Shown one piece after another: positions 24,876-34,463 of a stretch of DNA of 64,000 bases (its first letter is position 1; each line of letters opens with the position of its first letter). The position numbers and the translations under genes are program-made. The stretch lies in contig PQXC01000011.1 of NCBI GenBank assembly GCA_003194435.1, positions 1 through 64,000 of the forward strand, in the 5' to 3' direction. This DNA comes from Candidatus Methanophagaceae archaeon (GTDB lineage: Archaea; Halobacteriota; Syntropharchaeia; Alkanophagales; Methanospirareceae). Below the pieces are notes generated by a model. That model saw nothing but the letters and a program-made list of their open reading frames with translations. It ran no database searches and was not told where the DNA came from.

Positions 24876-25877
24876 TCATTTGATGGTGCTCAATACCTCC
24901 GCTGTGAGTTTATCGCAATAGCCACATTCGTGACAATGCTTATTGCACTCCTTCCATTGCTCTATACTACCTTCGAGCTTCTTATTGTCAATGTAGAAGA
25001 CATAACGGAGCATCTGAGGGCAATCCAGGAGTTCAAGCAGGTTACCATCATACGACCTTCGGGAATATACCCGCATGCAGTTTATTATCCAGTTCACTGC
25101 CTTCGTCCTGCCTGAGAGTTTAAAGCTATTTATCCCGATAGCCTCGTATTCCTTCAGGTCTTCGGGTCTTATCCATGCTGACCTGATGATCTGCGTCGGG
25201 TCTCTCAAGCGGATATTAATGCACTTGTCAAAATAGAAATCAGGAGCGAATAGCGGCGTTCTCGGCTGATTCAAGCTACTGAGATGTGATGCGAGATTGT
25301 AATGAGAATACCGAAACGGGCATTTGTAAAGGCAACCTTCGTTCACTATCACCCTGATGTCGCAGTTTACCGCTTTCACCATCGCCTCCAGAGTAGAGAA
25401 ATGGCGATTTATATTCGTATCCACAGTTATCACATCAGCACCGAGTTCCTCAAAGAACCGTGCACGCTGTGGCGCATCCACATAAGATAAACAGGATACA
25501 ATCGTCTTCATCGGGAATTCACGCAGTAACTCCACAAGATAAGGCTCCGCAACTATAACACCATCCACACCCGCCTTGTTCAATTCCTCAAAATACCATT
25601 CAAACATCTTATAACCCTCAAAAGTCAGATGATGCCCACCAGTGCATGGTGAATTCAGAGCGATGTTCATTCTGATGCCATGCTGATGTGCATAGTCAGT
25701 TTGTTCCCTGATCTCGTCAATAAGTGGCGCGTGGAGCACCCCCCTTCCACTGCCCATCACCTCCGGCGAGCCGCCCATATAGACTTCTTCTACTTCATTC
25801 AAACCTTCTGACTCTTTAGCCTCTATTATCTCCTTCAACGCTTCGAAATGTCCGGGATGCGGAACCATCAATCGCAT
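24876..25877 (-). CDS. U32 family protein, member A of a tandem pair
   Basis: 333 residues, closely related to the 23855 protein along the whole length: MRLMVPHPGHFEAL, NEGCLYKCPFRYSHYN, FDKCINIRLRDPTQII, and C-terminal CNKHCHECGYC. The one-base gap and similar length suggest the two form a heterodimer, as UbiU-UbiV do. It is the first gene of the run leading to atwA and mcrC. O2-independent hydroxylation is an inference from the family; the substrate is unknown. Confidence 0.8.
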   Translation of the reverse strand: MRLMVPHPGHFEALKEIIEAKESEGLNEVEEVYMGGSPEVMGSGRGVLHAPLIDEIREQTDYAHQHGIRMNIALNSPCTGGHHLTFEGYKMFEWYFEELNKAGVDGVIVAEPYLVELLREFPMKTIVSCLSYVDAPQRARFFEELGADVITVDTNINRHFSTLEAMVKAVNCDIRVIVNEGCLYKCPFRYSHYNLASHLSSLNQPRTPLFAPDFYFDKCINIRLRDPTQIIRSAWIRPEDLKEYEAIGINSFKLSGRTKAVNWIINCMRVYSRRSYDGNLLELLDCPQMLRYVFYIDNKKLEGSIEQWKECNKHCHECGYCDKLTAEVLSTIK

Positions 25878-25925
25878 TTTATAAGGGATAAGTAATAGCA
25901 GTATTTAAATTTAGCATAAAAAGAA

Positions 25926-26690
25926 TTAGATAAGATAAGCATAAGCAATCAAGATGGCGATAATACCACCAAATAACGTTGCCAGGATGTTCACGTGATG
26001 CTTATTCAATTTAAATGGATTCCGATCCTCGAGTGTTGCACCAAGCACGCTATCAGCCAGAGAGCCCATGAACCCTGAGATGAGGCAGATGGTGAATGAA
26101 GTCCGTTTATCCATATCCAGATTCAAGGGGAAGGTGAGCGATACGAGCGAGATTAAAGCAGAGCCGAGCAGTGCAGCACCGATGCCGGGTAGGCTGACAC
26201 CACCATTAGTCCCCACTGGCACTCGCTTAAGCGTAGTAATCAATCTCGGTCTACCGTCTGCCTGTCCTATCTCGGTTGAGAAGGTATCAGCGCAGGCGGT
26301 GGCGACGGAGCCCGAGAACCCAATTAAGAAGATGGCGTTACGCGAGATGGCGAAGGAAATAGCGAAGATTAGTGGCGATAGCCCGTTACCAAGTACGTTA
26401 TTTATGTCCCGCATACCCCTATTTGATTCAGCAACGCCAAGTGCAGCTTTCTTCTCATATTTGTATTTCGTGACGAGGTTACCAAACAGGAAGAAAGCAA
26501 GTAGCGCGAGCAATCCACAATAACTATATCGCAATCTGAGCGTTATCAGAATACCAGCGCCAAGTGCGAGAGTGCCGAGGAAAGCAGCGGTGTTTATCTT
26601 TCGTCTCACATACGTATATATCACCGCTGAGAGTGCAACCAGAGCTGTAACTACGTCTATCCACAGATATTCATTGAGCAACATGACCAT
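25926..26690 (-). CDS. DUF92/TIGR00297 family membrane protein
   Basis: 254 residues with about six or seven hydrophobic segments. The family pattern is visible: ADTFSTEIGQ near residue 137, ITTLKRVPVGTNGGVSLPG near 152, and a C-terminal ...GSLADSVLGATLEDR. Relatives include phytol/phytyl-phosphate kinases and CDP-alcohol-type enzymes; in archaea a role in isoprenoid lipid phosphate metabolism is possible but unproven. It lies 48 bases upstream... on the same strand, its 3' end faces the U32 operon. Confidence 0.75.
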   Translation of the reverse strand: MVMLLNEYLWIDVVTALVALSAVIYTYVRRKINTAAFLGTLALGAGILITLRLRYSYCGLLALLAFFLFGNLVTKYKYEKKAALGVAESNRGMRDINNVLGNGLSPLIFAISFAISRNAIFLIGFSGSVATACADTFSTEIGQADGRPRLITTLKRVPVGTNGGVSLPGIGAALLGSALISLVSLTFPLNLDMDKRTSFTICLISGFMGSLADSVLGATLEDRNPFKLNKHHVNILATLFGGIIAILIAYAYLI

Positions 26691-26745
26691 AAGATCTGGT
26701 ATAGAGCTACCATGTATATATCATTTCCCTTTTTCTACCTCCCGC

Positions 26746-27882
26746 TCACTCATTCTCATCCTTACTCTCGTCATGGAGCATGCAGACGGGATCCTCAGCG
26801 AGATAGTCACCGGAAACGGCATAAGCTCGCGACCTGCAACCACCACATGTCTCCCTGTATCGGCAGGTTGCACATCTACCCTTCAGCCTTCTCTCACGCA
26901 GTGCATTGAAGACATCCGCATTGCGAATTATATCCAGGAATTTCGCATCTCTTATATTGCCCGCCGTCACAGGCAGATATGCGCATGGCGCCACATCACC
27001 GTCAGGGAAGATATGGAAGCGAGTGATACCGGCAGTACAGCCTGTGAATTGAGGTTTGTTTCCATCTACAAGCCCCATTGACTGGAGATAAGCCCAATAT
27101 TGGGGATTGCATATCGGTTTAAGCCATACGCGGACATCCTTCTGCTGCTCCAGTACGAACTTGAAGAATTTCATATTCTCAGCAGGGGATAAACAGGCAT
27201 GGGAAATCTCCTTACCCCGACCTACAGCGATTAGATATATAAGATAGATTCTCCAGAGTCCAATAGAATCGGCAAACTTGATTATCCCCGGTAGCTCCTC
27301 GTAGTTATATCTTGTAACCATTGAGAATAGCTGAACGGCAAGTCCAGCATTCGTGCATGCCTTGAGCCCCCGAATCGTGGCTTTAAATGCACCATCAACA
27401 CCCCTGAAGAGGTCGTGTGCATGCCCGAGACCATCAATACTTATCGCTGCACGTTCCAAACCCGCTCTCACCAACTTCTTTGCCACTTCATCTGTTATCA
27501 GCGTTCCATTTGTCGCCATCACCACCTGCATATCAAACGAGGCGGCATATTCGATGAGTTCATATATATCAGGACGCAGTAGCGGCTCTCCACCTGTGAA
27601 TGCGAATTTGACATGTCCAAGTTTCGCCGCTTCTTCGATCAGTTCAAAGCCTTCCTCCGTACTGAGCTCTCCAGGCGCTTCTTCACTGATTGAACAGTGT
27701 TTGCACCGCAGGTTGCATTGCTTTGTAACTGCCCATACGACCTCACCGGGCGAATAGCTGAAACAGCCGGTTCCTACGGCATCATTTGCAAAAATCTCAT
27801 CCTTATGCGCTCTTATCCATGATCTTAACTCTAACTCCTTAGCATTCATCATTCCCTCTCTTCTTGAGGGTGGGCATCTCAT
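26746..27882 (-). CDS. Radical SAM/SPASM enzyme
   Basis: 378 residues. The radical SAM cluster motif CNLRCKHC lies at about residue 54, GGEPLLRPD near 97, and the C-terminal auxiliary-cluster cysteines GCTAG...GDVAPCAYL and CATCRYRETCGGCRSRA near 335-355. Such proteins modify peptides or tetrapyrroles; AhbD (heme synthesis) has a similar layout. The substrate cannot be assigned. It precedes DUF92, the U32 pair and the MCR activation genes on the same strand, so a role in MCR or F430 modification should be considered. Confidence 0.82.
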   Translation of the reverse strand: MRCPPSRREGMMNAKELELRSWIRAHKDEIFANDAVGTGCFSYSPGEVVWAVTKQCNLRCKHCSISEEAPGELSTEEGFELIEEAAKLGHVKFAFTGGEPLLRPDIYELIEYAASFDMQVVMATNGTLITDEVAKKLVRAGLERAAISIDGLGHAHDLFRGVDGAFKATIRGLKACTNAGLAVQLFSMVTRYNYEELPGIIKFADSIGLWRIYLIYLIAVGRGKEISHACLSPAENMKFFKFVLEQQKDVRVWLKPICNPQYWAYLQSMGLVDGNKPQFTGCTAGITRFHIFPDGDVAPCAYLPVTAGNIRDAKFLDIIRNADVFNALRERRLKGRCATCRYRETCGGCRSRAYAVSGDYLAEDPVCMLHDESKDENE

Positions 27883-28016
27883 ATAAAATTATCTTTTTGT
27901 ATTCATATCAGTAGACCAGCGATTATATGTCTAATCCCTATTGCATTAAGCAACTATACAACAATTCAAAGACAAAAGAGAAATAATAATTCCTTATATG
28001 TAATGCAAAACAGTTT

Positions 28017-28493
28017 TTATGTACGATGGTTCTTTATCATTGCTATCTCCTTTCTCCTCTCCAATACCAGTTCGTATATAGCCACTGCCAGCTTGTGACA
28101 TTGAACTGCCGGGTCACCTCTCTTTGTAATGTACCTGTCAGCGCCTTGCTTTAGAGCCTCTTTTGCTATTCCCGGTCCTCCGGCACCGGTGAAGAGGATA
28201 AAGGGTATATTACCAAATTTGTCGTCGCTCCTGATCATTTCCAGGAACTCTATGCCATTCATCCCTGGCATCTTGTAATCTGCAATCACAACATCAAAAA
28301 ATTCGTTATTAAGCTTCACCAGCGCTTCATCCACTGATGGCACACTGGTGATATCGAGATCGTTATTCGCTTCGCGTTTCAGGAATATCCTCGTTATCTC
28401 CAGGTGTGCAGGCTCGTCATCCACATGTAATACTCTTATCGGTACTACTCCAGCATTATAATCCTCTATCATTTCTGTCACCTTTGAATACAT
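28017..28493 (-). CDS. Stand-alone response regulator receiver protein
   Basis: 158 residues made almost entirely of a receiver domain. The acidic pair is in VLHVDDEPAH (residues 25-26), the phosphoacceptor is Asp72 in VVIADYKMPG, the Thr is in ILFTGAGG, and the conserved Lys in YITKRG. There is no DNA-binding output domain, as is common in archaeal receivers. No histidine kinase is present in the window. A short C-terminal tail is basic. Confidence 0.88.
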   Translation of the reverse strand: MYSKVTEMIEDYNAGVVPIRVLHVDDEPAHLEITRIFLKREANNDLDITSVPSVDEALVKLNNEFFDVVIADYKMPGMNGIEFLEMIRSDDKFGNIPFILFTGAGGPGIAKEALKQGADRYITKRGDPAVQCHKLAVAIYELVLERRKEIAMIKNHRT

Positions 28494-28575
28494 TCCCGGA
28501 AATAACTTAAATAGGTTTTTTAATAACCAAAGATTTTATAGCTATATTGTCAATTATGAGATCATTGTTTTTAAT

Positions 28576-30078
28576 TCAATTATGCAAAGTTTGAATTCTT
28601 CTTTCCACTTCCCGCTCCAGTTCCCTCAGGCATAGTTTTACACGTTCCTCCTTAGCTCCCCTTAGCTTATCGTCCCGGTTCAGGTCATCTTCCCTCGCTC
28701 GCAGCATTCTCATGACCTCTTTCCTCGCAGGTCCTCCTGTTACATTGCGTCTGTTTATGTTTGAGACTATATCCAGTGCTTCCTTCACGCTCTCGGGCGT
28801 CAAACCCAGCTCGCTAACTCGCTTACCCGTGATACGAACGCTGAACTCATCAATTCGATTAAGGTCAGCATCTGCAATATTAGTTTCACCATGCTCATGC
28901 CCCTTCTCCTCAGCCATGCTTGCTACAATCCTGTATGCGGTTCTGAATGGCAGACCGGTCTCTCGTACGATTGTATCTGCCAGCTCAGTTGCGGTAGTGA
29001 ACCCCACTTTTGCTTCGTATGCCATTCGCTCCTTCTTCAATTCCAGCTTCGTTACATAGCCCCGCATCACGGCTACCGAAGTCATGGAAATCTCGGTTGC
29101 TCGCAGTAGATGGGGCGTGACCTCCTGCAAATCCCTATTATACGAATACGGTAATGCCTTGCAGATAGAAAGAATGCTGAGTAAGCACCCATAGACCGAG
29201 CCGGCTCTTGCTCTAATGAGTTCTGCATAGTCGGGATTGCGTTTCTGCGGCATTATTGAACTCCCGGTTGCATATTCCTCAGGCAGAGTAATAAAACCAA
29301 ATTCCGAACTGCTCCATAGTATTATCTCCTCCGCAAGCCTGCTCAGGTTCGTCATCAGGTTCGCATAGCATGAAACCGCTTCAATCACGAAGTCCCGCGT
29401 TGATACCGCATCCATGGAATTCTCCAGTACGGAATCAAACCCAAGTAGTTCGGCTGTTCTTTCCCTGTCAATGGGGAATCCAGTGGCAGCAAATGCGGCA
29501 GCACCCAAGGGACTCACATTTACACGCTCATATACGGCGATGAGCCGTGCGAAGTCGCGAGCGAAAGCATCGGCATGTGCGAGTAAATGATGTGCAAGTG
29601 TTGTTGGCTGCGCATGTTGCAGATGCGTATAGCCCGGCATCACGGTCTCAATATTCTCCGCCGCCCTCTCTATTAATGCTCTTCTCAGTTCGTTCAGTTC
29701 TTTCATCAACCGCAATAGTTCCTCTCGGAGTGCTATTCTTATGCACGTTGCAACCTCGTCATTTCTCGAACGAGCCGTGTGCATCCTTCCTCCCGCATTA
29801 TCGCCTACTTCTCTCGTCACCCATGATTCTATTGCCGTATGGACATCCTCATAATTGGGGAGTTCGCGTTCTATAAAGACCTCCGACCGGAGCTGGAGAT
29901 TCTGCAGGCTTTTGAGTATTGCTGCTGCTTCTTCTGCTCTTATTATACCACGCTCCGCCAGCATTACTACATGCGCCTTATCCACAACCAGATCGGCGTG
30001 AAATAGCCATCTATCCGCTTCCAGCGAGTGTATGTAATCCCCGTCCATCTTCTTTATGTATTTATATACAATACGCAT
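28576..30078 (-). CDS. argH: Argininosuccinate lyase
   Basis: 500 residues. Cleaves argininosuccinate to arginine and fumarate, last step of arginine synthesis. The fumarase/aspartase superfamily signature GSSIMPQKRNPD lies near residue 285; also TARSRNDEVAT near 101 and the catalytic-His-containing GYTHLQHAQPTT near 150. The first residues MRIVYKYIKKMDGDYIHSLEADRWL are shortened against typical ArgH N termini (which have a WGGRF-type start), so the true start may differ slightly. Not linked to argB at 54 kb. Confidence 0.95.
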   Translation of the reverse strand: MRIVYKYIKKMDGDYIHSLEADRWLFHADLVVDKAHVVMLAERGIIRAEEAAAILKSLQNLQLRSEVFIERELPNYEDVHTAIESWVTREVGDNAGGRMHTARSRNDEVATCIRIALREELLRLMKELNELRRALIERAAENIETVMPGYTHLQHAQPTTLAHHLLAHADAFARDFARLIAVYERVNVSPLGAAAFAATGFPIDRERTAELLGFDSVLENSMDAVSTRDFVIEAVSCYANLMTNLSRLAEEIILWSSSEFGFITLPEEYATGSSIMPQKRNPDYAELIRARAGSVYGCLLSILSICKALPYSYNRDLQEVTPHLLRATEISMTSVAVMRGYVTKLELKKERMAYEAKVGFTTATELADTIVRETGLPFRTAYRIVASMAEEKGHEHGETNIADADLNRIDEFSVRITGKRVSELGLTPESVKEALDIVSNINRRNVTGGPARKEVMRMLRAREDDLNRDDKLRGAKEERVKLCLRELEREVERRIQTLHN

Positions 30079-30148
30079 TTAAAGGTGAAGCCATAAAACG
30101 CAAAAGGATAGAGGAAGTAGTGGTACGGGGAAAATAAAAATACCCGGG

Positions 30149-32197
30149 ATGCTTTACATACTTGTTTCTTTTGTACCCTGGATTCTTTACTGGGTGTTGT
30201 GTGGTATGGGAAGCGTCATTGGCATCTTCACTCCTCTTGTAATTTCTTTGTTTCTCGTAACCACTCAAATCCGCAAACGGGAATTCAATCTGATGGACCT
30301 TACTTCTATTTTTTATTTCAGCATAGCTACGGCAGGCACATTTATTCTCGGCTTGAATGTATTTGTAAAAAGTAGCGGTTTTCTGGGTTATCTTGTCCTA
30401 TCTTTCATGGCGCTATCTTCTTTAGCTATCAAGCAACCCTTCTCCTTACAGGTGGCGAAAAGAGACTATCCAGAAATTTACTGGAAGGACCCATCTTTTT
30501 TGGCTATAAACAACTTAATCACAATAGTTTGGGCAGCCATCTTTGTATCAAATGCAGCCATATTTTTGCTCCTTGCCAGACCTTTCACAATAGCACTCTC
30601 AAACATTTTAACCACCTCCGGTATAATTTTCTCAATTGTTTTCCCTTTGAAGGCACCTGCTTATTTCGCTACAAAGGAATTCAAGAAATATGACTGGAGA
30701 GTTGAAGTGAATCCACAAAATCCAAAAGGAGCGGACGAGTATGATGCTATCATTGTTGGTTCCGGGATAGGAGGTTTAACTTGTGGTGCTTTGCTTTCAA
30801 AAAGAGGATATAAAGTTTTAGTGCTGGAGCAACATCATCAAGTTGGGGGTTACTGTTCCTCTTTTGAGAGGAGAGGATTTGTATTTAACACTGGCGTAGA
30901 GGACGTAAGCGGTTTATGGGAGAGAGGTCCAGTCACTTATCTTTTGAGAGAACTCGGGCTGGAGAAGGGAGATTTGTTCGTAAGAAACACCACAGGATAT
31001 ATTTTCAGGGGGAGAGAAATAAAAGCAGAGAATCTGGAAGAGTTCATAAAACAGCTCTCGGATATGTTCCCGGCTGAAAGAGAAAACATTCCCTCTTTCT
31101 TCATAGAAGCTAAAAAAGCTTATGATGAATGTTATAAAGATACAGAAATTTACGGCACTCCTTTACCTGCCGAACTGATAGTAAAAGTCTTTGGAGAAAG
31201 AAAGCTTCTGAATTATCCCAAGGAACATCCACACTTCTACGACTGGATGAACAAAACCTACAAAGAGAAGCTTAATGAATATTTTAAAAACGAAGATTTA
31301 AAAGAGTTGCTTTGTGTTCTATTGGGCTACACAGGAACAGAGGCGGAGAAAACACCGGCAAGCAGTGCACTTACCACATGCGTTTCTTATTATCTTTACG
31401 GTGGTTATTTCCCAAAGGGAGGTGCGCAAAGGTTTGCAAATAGTTTAAAGGATGCCATTGAAAGCCGGGGTGGCAAAGTCCTGACAGGGTCTAAAGTGGA
31501 TAAAATATTGGTTGAAGACGGAGAAGTTAGAGGAGTGAAAGTTGGAGAAGAGATTTTGAAAGCTCCAATAATTGTAGCTAATGCAAACGCCAAAACCACA
31601 TTCTTAGAGCTTATCGGAGAAGATAAATTAGATAAAACGTTTGTTGAGTATATAAAAGGATTAAAAATGTCTCCTTCTTGCTTTATGGTATTCCTGGGTG
31701 TTGATATGGATTTATCTGACTATCCAACGCTCATTAAGGATCTGGACGGAGATTATGAGATTGTCATCAATTCAAATGCAGATCCAAACCTGGCACCAGA
31801 GGGCAACGCCAGCGCCAGCATTACAATATTAACGGATGCTAATTATTACGATTTCCCGGAGCGAGGAACGGAGGAGTATTCCAGTAAGAAAGTGAAGATG
31901 GCTGAAGCACTGATTCATAAAGTTGAAGAGGTTATCCCCGGGTTGAGCAGCCACATAATCGTTCGGGATGCAGCAACGCCAAAGACATTTGAGCGGTACA
32001 CATCAATGCCTGAAGGAGCCCTATATTCCTTCGATCAATCAATTGGGGTTAAAAGACCATACTTTAAGACACCAATAAAAGGTCTATATTTAGCGAGCGC
32101 TTCGACTTTCCCTGGAGGGGGAATAGAAGCTGTCGTAATCTCAGGAATTATTTGCGCAAATGAGATATGTAACTGGGAGGTAAAAGCGGAATGGTAA
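30149..32197 (+). CDS. Membrane domain fused to a CrtI/CrtISO-like FAD oxidoreductase
   Basis: 682 residues. The first ~190 hold five or six hydrophobic helices with no recognised family. A flavin domain follows, with the dinucleotide-binding motif IIVGSGIGGLTCGALLSKRG near residue 202 and LEQHHQVGGYCSSF after it. The C-terminal KGLYLASASTFPGGGIEAV is typical of phytoene desaturases and carotene isomerases. This suggests redox action on an isoprenoid lipid in the membrane, for example saturation or desaturation of prenyl chains. The fusion is unusual. Divergent from argH. Confidence 0.78.
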   Translation: MLYILVSFVPWILYWVLCGMGSVIGIFTPLVISLFLVTTQIRKREFNLMDLTSIFYFSIATAGTFILGLNVFVKSSGFLGYLVLSFMALSSLAIKQPFSLQVAKRDYPEIYWKDPSFLAINNLITIVWAAIFVSNAAIFLLLARPFTIALSNILTTSGIIFSIVFPLKAPAYFATKEFKKYDWRVEVNPQNPKGADEYDAIIVGSGIGGLTCGALLSKRGYKVLVLEQHHQVGGYCSSFERRGFVFNTGVEDVSGLWERGPVTYLLRELGLEKGDLFVRNTTGYIFRGREIKAENLEEFIKQLSDMFPAERENIPSFFIEAKKAYDECYKDTEIYGTPLPAELIVKVFGERKLLNYPKEHPHFYDWMNKTYKEKLNEYFKNEDLKELLCVLLGYTGTEAEKTPASSALTTCVSYYLYGGYFPKGGAQRFANSLKDAIESRGGKVLTGSKVDKILVEDGEVRGVKVGEEILKAPIIVANANAKTTFLELIGEDKLDKTFVEYIKGLKMSPSCFMVFLGVDMDLSDYPTLIKDLDGDYEIVINSNADPNLAPEGNASASITILTDANYYDFPERGTEEYSSKKVKMAEALIHKVEEVIPGLSSHIIVRDAATPKTFERYTSMPEGALYSFDQSIGVKRPYFKTPIKGLYLASASTFPGGGIEAVVISGIICANEICNWEVKAEW

Positions 32198-32286
32198 TAG
32201 AGTTTCGCACTGCGAATTTATTTTAATTAACAATACCAAGAATAAGAAGAGTAGGAAGAATAAGATAAGAATAAGGGTGTAATATT

Positions 32287-33624
32287 ATGGAAGAAGAGGT
32301 AAAGACGAAGGAAGAAGTATTTGAAGTGATAAAAAATCAGAATGTGAAATTCGTTGGACTTTGGTTCACCGACATCTTGGGGAGATTGAAGAGCGTTTCT
32401 ATTCCCGCTTCCGAATTAGAAACCGCCTTTGACGAGGGTGTGGGCTTTGACGGCTCCTCGATAAAGGGGTTTGCAAGGATTGATGAAAGCGATATGGTTG
32501 CAAAACCTGACCCTGCCACATTTCAGATCATTCCATGGCGATCAAAAGGGGATGTAGTTGCGAGGATGTTCTGTGATATTCAGAATCCTGACGGTAGTCC
32601 TTACGAAGGCGACCCGAGGTATATATTGAAGAGGAGTCTGGAACGGCTGGAGAGAGAATACGGTTATACCTTTTATGTCGGTCCCGAACTGGAATACTTT
32701 TATTTTAAGAATGGGAGAAATCCAGAGGTGCTGGATGAGGGTGGATACTTCGACTTGACGACACTGGATGCAGGAATCGAGATGCGAAGAGAGACAATCT
32801 TAATGCTGGAGGCAATGGGAATAAAAGTGGAGTACAGCCATCATGAAGTTGCACCTTCGCAGCATGAGATAGACCTCAGATATAGGGATGCGCTCACGAT
32901 GGCAGACCAGGTAATGACTTATCGAATAGTGGTAAAGGAGATAGCACGGCAACACGGATGTTATGCCACATTCATGCCAAAACCCATATTCGGTGTGAAT
33001 GGTTCAGGAATGCACACGCATCAATCCCTATTTAAAGGAGATAAAAACGCTTTCTTTGACCCGGATGACGAATATCACCTATCTGATGTAGGCAAAGGGT
33101 ATATCGCAGGATTGCTTAAACACGCACCAGAAATAACATCTGTTACCAATCAATGGATAAATTCGTATAAACGGTTGGTCCCGGGATATGAAGCACCCGT
33201 GTATATTACATGGGCACGTCGCAACCGCTCTACGCTCGTTCGTGTGCCGATGTATAAGCCTAATAAAGAGAAAGCGACACGTGTGGAATTCCGCAGTCCC
33301 GACCCTGCATGCAATCCTTACCTGGCGTTTTCTGTGATGCTCGCAGCAGGCTTAGCAGGGATAAAAAACAGGTATGAGTTGCCGCCACCTACGGAGAAGG
33401 ATGTTTACCTGATGAGCAATGAGGAAAGGAAGAGTGAAGGAATAAAAACGCTGCCCGGGAGTTTGATTGAGGCAATTACACTGACAGAGAAGAGTGAACT
33501 GGTGAGAGAAGCTTTAGGCGACCATATCTTCAACAACTTCATCACCTCCAAGCTCGTGGAATGGAACAGGTATCGTGTGAACGTCACGGAATGGGAGTTG
33601 AAGGAGTATTTATCGGTGCTGTGA
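32287..33624 (+). CDS. glnA: Glutamine synthetase type I
   Basis: 445 residues. Makes glutamine from glutamate, ammonium and ATP. Conserved blocks: GFDGSSIKGF near residue 53, the metal-site GPELEYFYF near 134, SHHEVAPSQHEID near 185, GSGMHTHQS near 240, and the ATP-site RVEFRSPDPACNPYLAF near 335. The usual adenylylation Tyr motif (NLYxLP) is not seen in the C-terminal region, as in GSI-alpha enzymes. Downstream genes include an FMN glutamate synthase, giving a GS-GOGAT pair. Confidence 0.96.
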   Translation: MEEEVKTKEEVFEVIKNQNVKFVGLWFTDILGRLKSVSIPASELETAFDEGVGFDGSSIKGFARIDESDMVAKPDPATFQIIPWRSKGDVVARMFCDIQNPDGSPYEGDPRYILKRSLERLEREYGYTFYVGPELEYFYFKNGRNPEVLDEGGYFDLTTLDAGIEMRRETILMLEAMGIKVEYSHHEVAPSQHEIDLRYRDALTMADQVMTYRIVVKEIARQHGCYATFMPKPIFGVNGSGMHTHQSLFKGDKNAFFDPDDEYHLSDVGKGYIAGLLKHAPEITSVTNQWINSYKRLVPGYEAPVYITWARRNRSTLVRVPMYKPNKEKATRVEFRSPDPACNPYLAFSVMLAAGLAGIKNRYELPPPTEKDVYLMSNEERKSEGIKTLPGSLIEAITLTEKSELVREALGDHIFNNFITSKLVEWNRYRVNVTEWELKEYLSVL

Positions 33625-33725
33625 CTGTGATACTGTGATACAGTGACGCTTTTTCTTTTTGCCCAAAAGAAAACGCATTTATTTATATGCCATCATAACA
33701 ATAACAATCAACAATCAATCATAAC

Positions 33726-34196
33726 ATGGGGCCGCGCCAGCTTAGCGAGAAGCTAAGCGAAAAGGCAAAGGAGATGGGATATCTACCCGAGGAGTTAGGC
33801 GTTGAACTACTGAGCAAGAGTTTAAACGAGGAACTGGATCCCGAGGGGCTTGTAGAACACTACCAATTCTTGAGTGAGAAATACCTTGATGAGGCGAGGG
33901 AACTATTGAAGAAAGGAGATTTGGTGCAGGCATCGGAGAAGTTTTGGGGTGCAACGGCATTAACAATAAAAATGTTGGCGGCAAAGAGAGGTTTGAAGTT
34001 AGAGGAGCATGGTAGTTTGTGGGCTTTTGTAAATGTGCTTTCCATAAAGAGCGGAGATAAAGATATCATCAGGTTCTTTAATACCGCGAATGCTTTGCAT
34101 AAAAACTTCTATGAGAATGAAATGCCCAAAGAGGCAGTAGAGGTATCAGCAGAGGATATTGAGAAGTTAATAGAAAAATTGAGGAGAATCTCGTGA
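33726..34196 (+). CDS. PaREP1-family (HEPN-like) protein
   Basis: 156 residues, all helical. The core SEKYLDEARELLKKGDLVQASEKFWGA and ALTIKMLAAKRG, then FNTANALHKNFYENEM, matches PaREP1 proteins, which resemble HEPN domains. Function is unknown; some members are thought to act with nucleotidyltransferases. The RxxxxH RNase motif of active HEPN toxins is not seen. It lies between glnA and the F420-linked glutamate synthase genes on the same strand. Confidence 0.75.
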   Translation: MGPRQLSEKLSEKAKEMGYLPEELGVELLSKSLNEELDPEGLVEHYQFLSEKYLDEARELLKKGDLVQASEKFWGATALTIKMLAAKRGLKLEEHGSLWAFVNVLSIKSGDKDIIRFFNTANALHKNFYENEMPKEAVEVSAEDIEKLIEKLRRIS

Positions 34197-34463
34197 AACG
34201 GGAACAATTACTCGTTACTCGCAATAAATTCATTGATGCTTTATGAGTCTGAGTCCATGGGAAATAATTACAGAAATGCCCTACGATGAGCGAAAACCTC
34301 TTTTTCTCTACCGGGTAGCCCATCCTACTCATCCTTCCGTCTTTTTTATGTCGTTCATAACTTTTATGAAAAATTCTCAAATAGTTTTTTATATTCTCTT
34401 CCCCTAAGACAAGGAGGAAATATTAGTTTAGCGATAAAAAGGAAAAGGAGGAGAAGATAGCTT

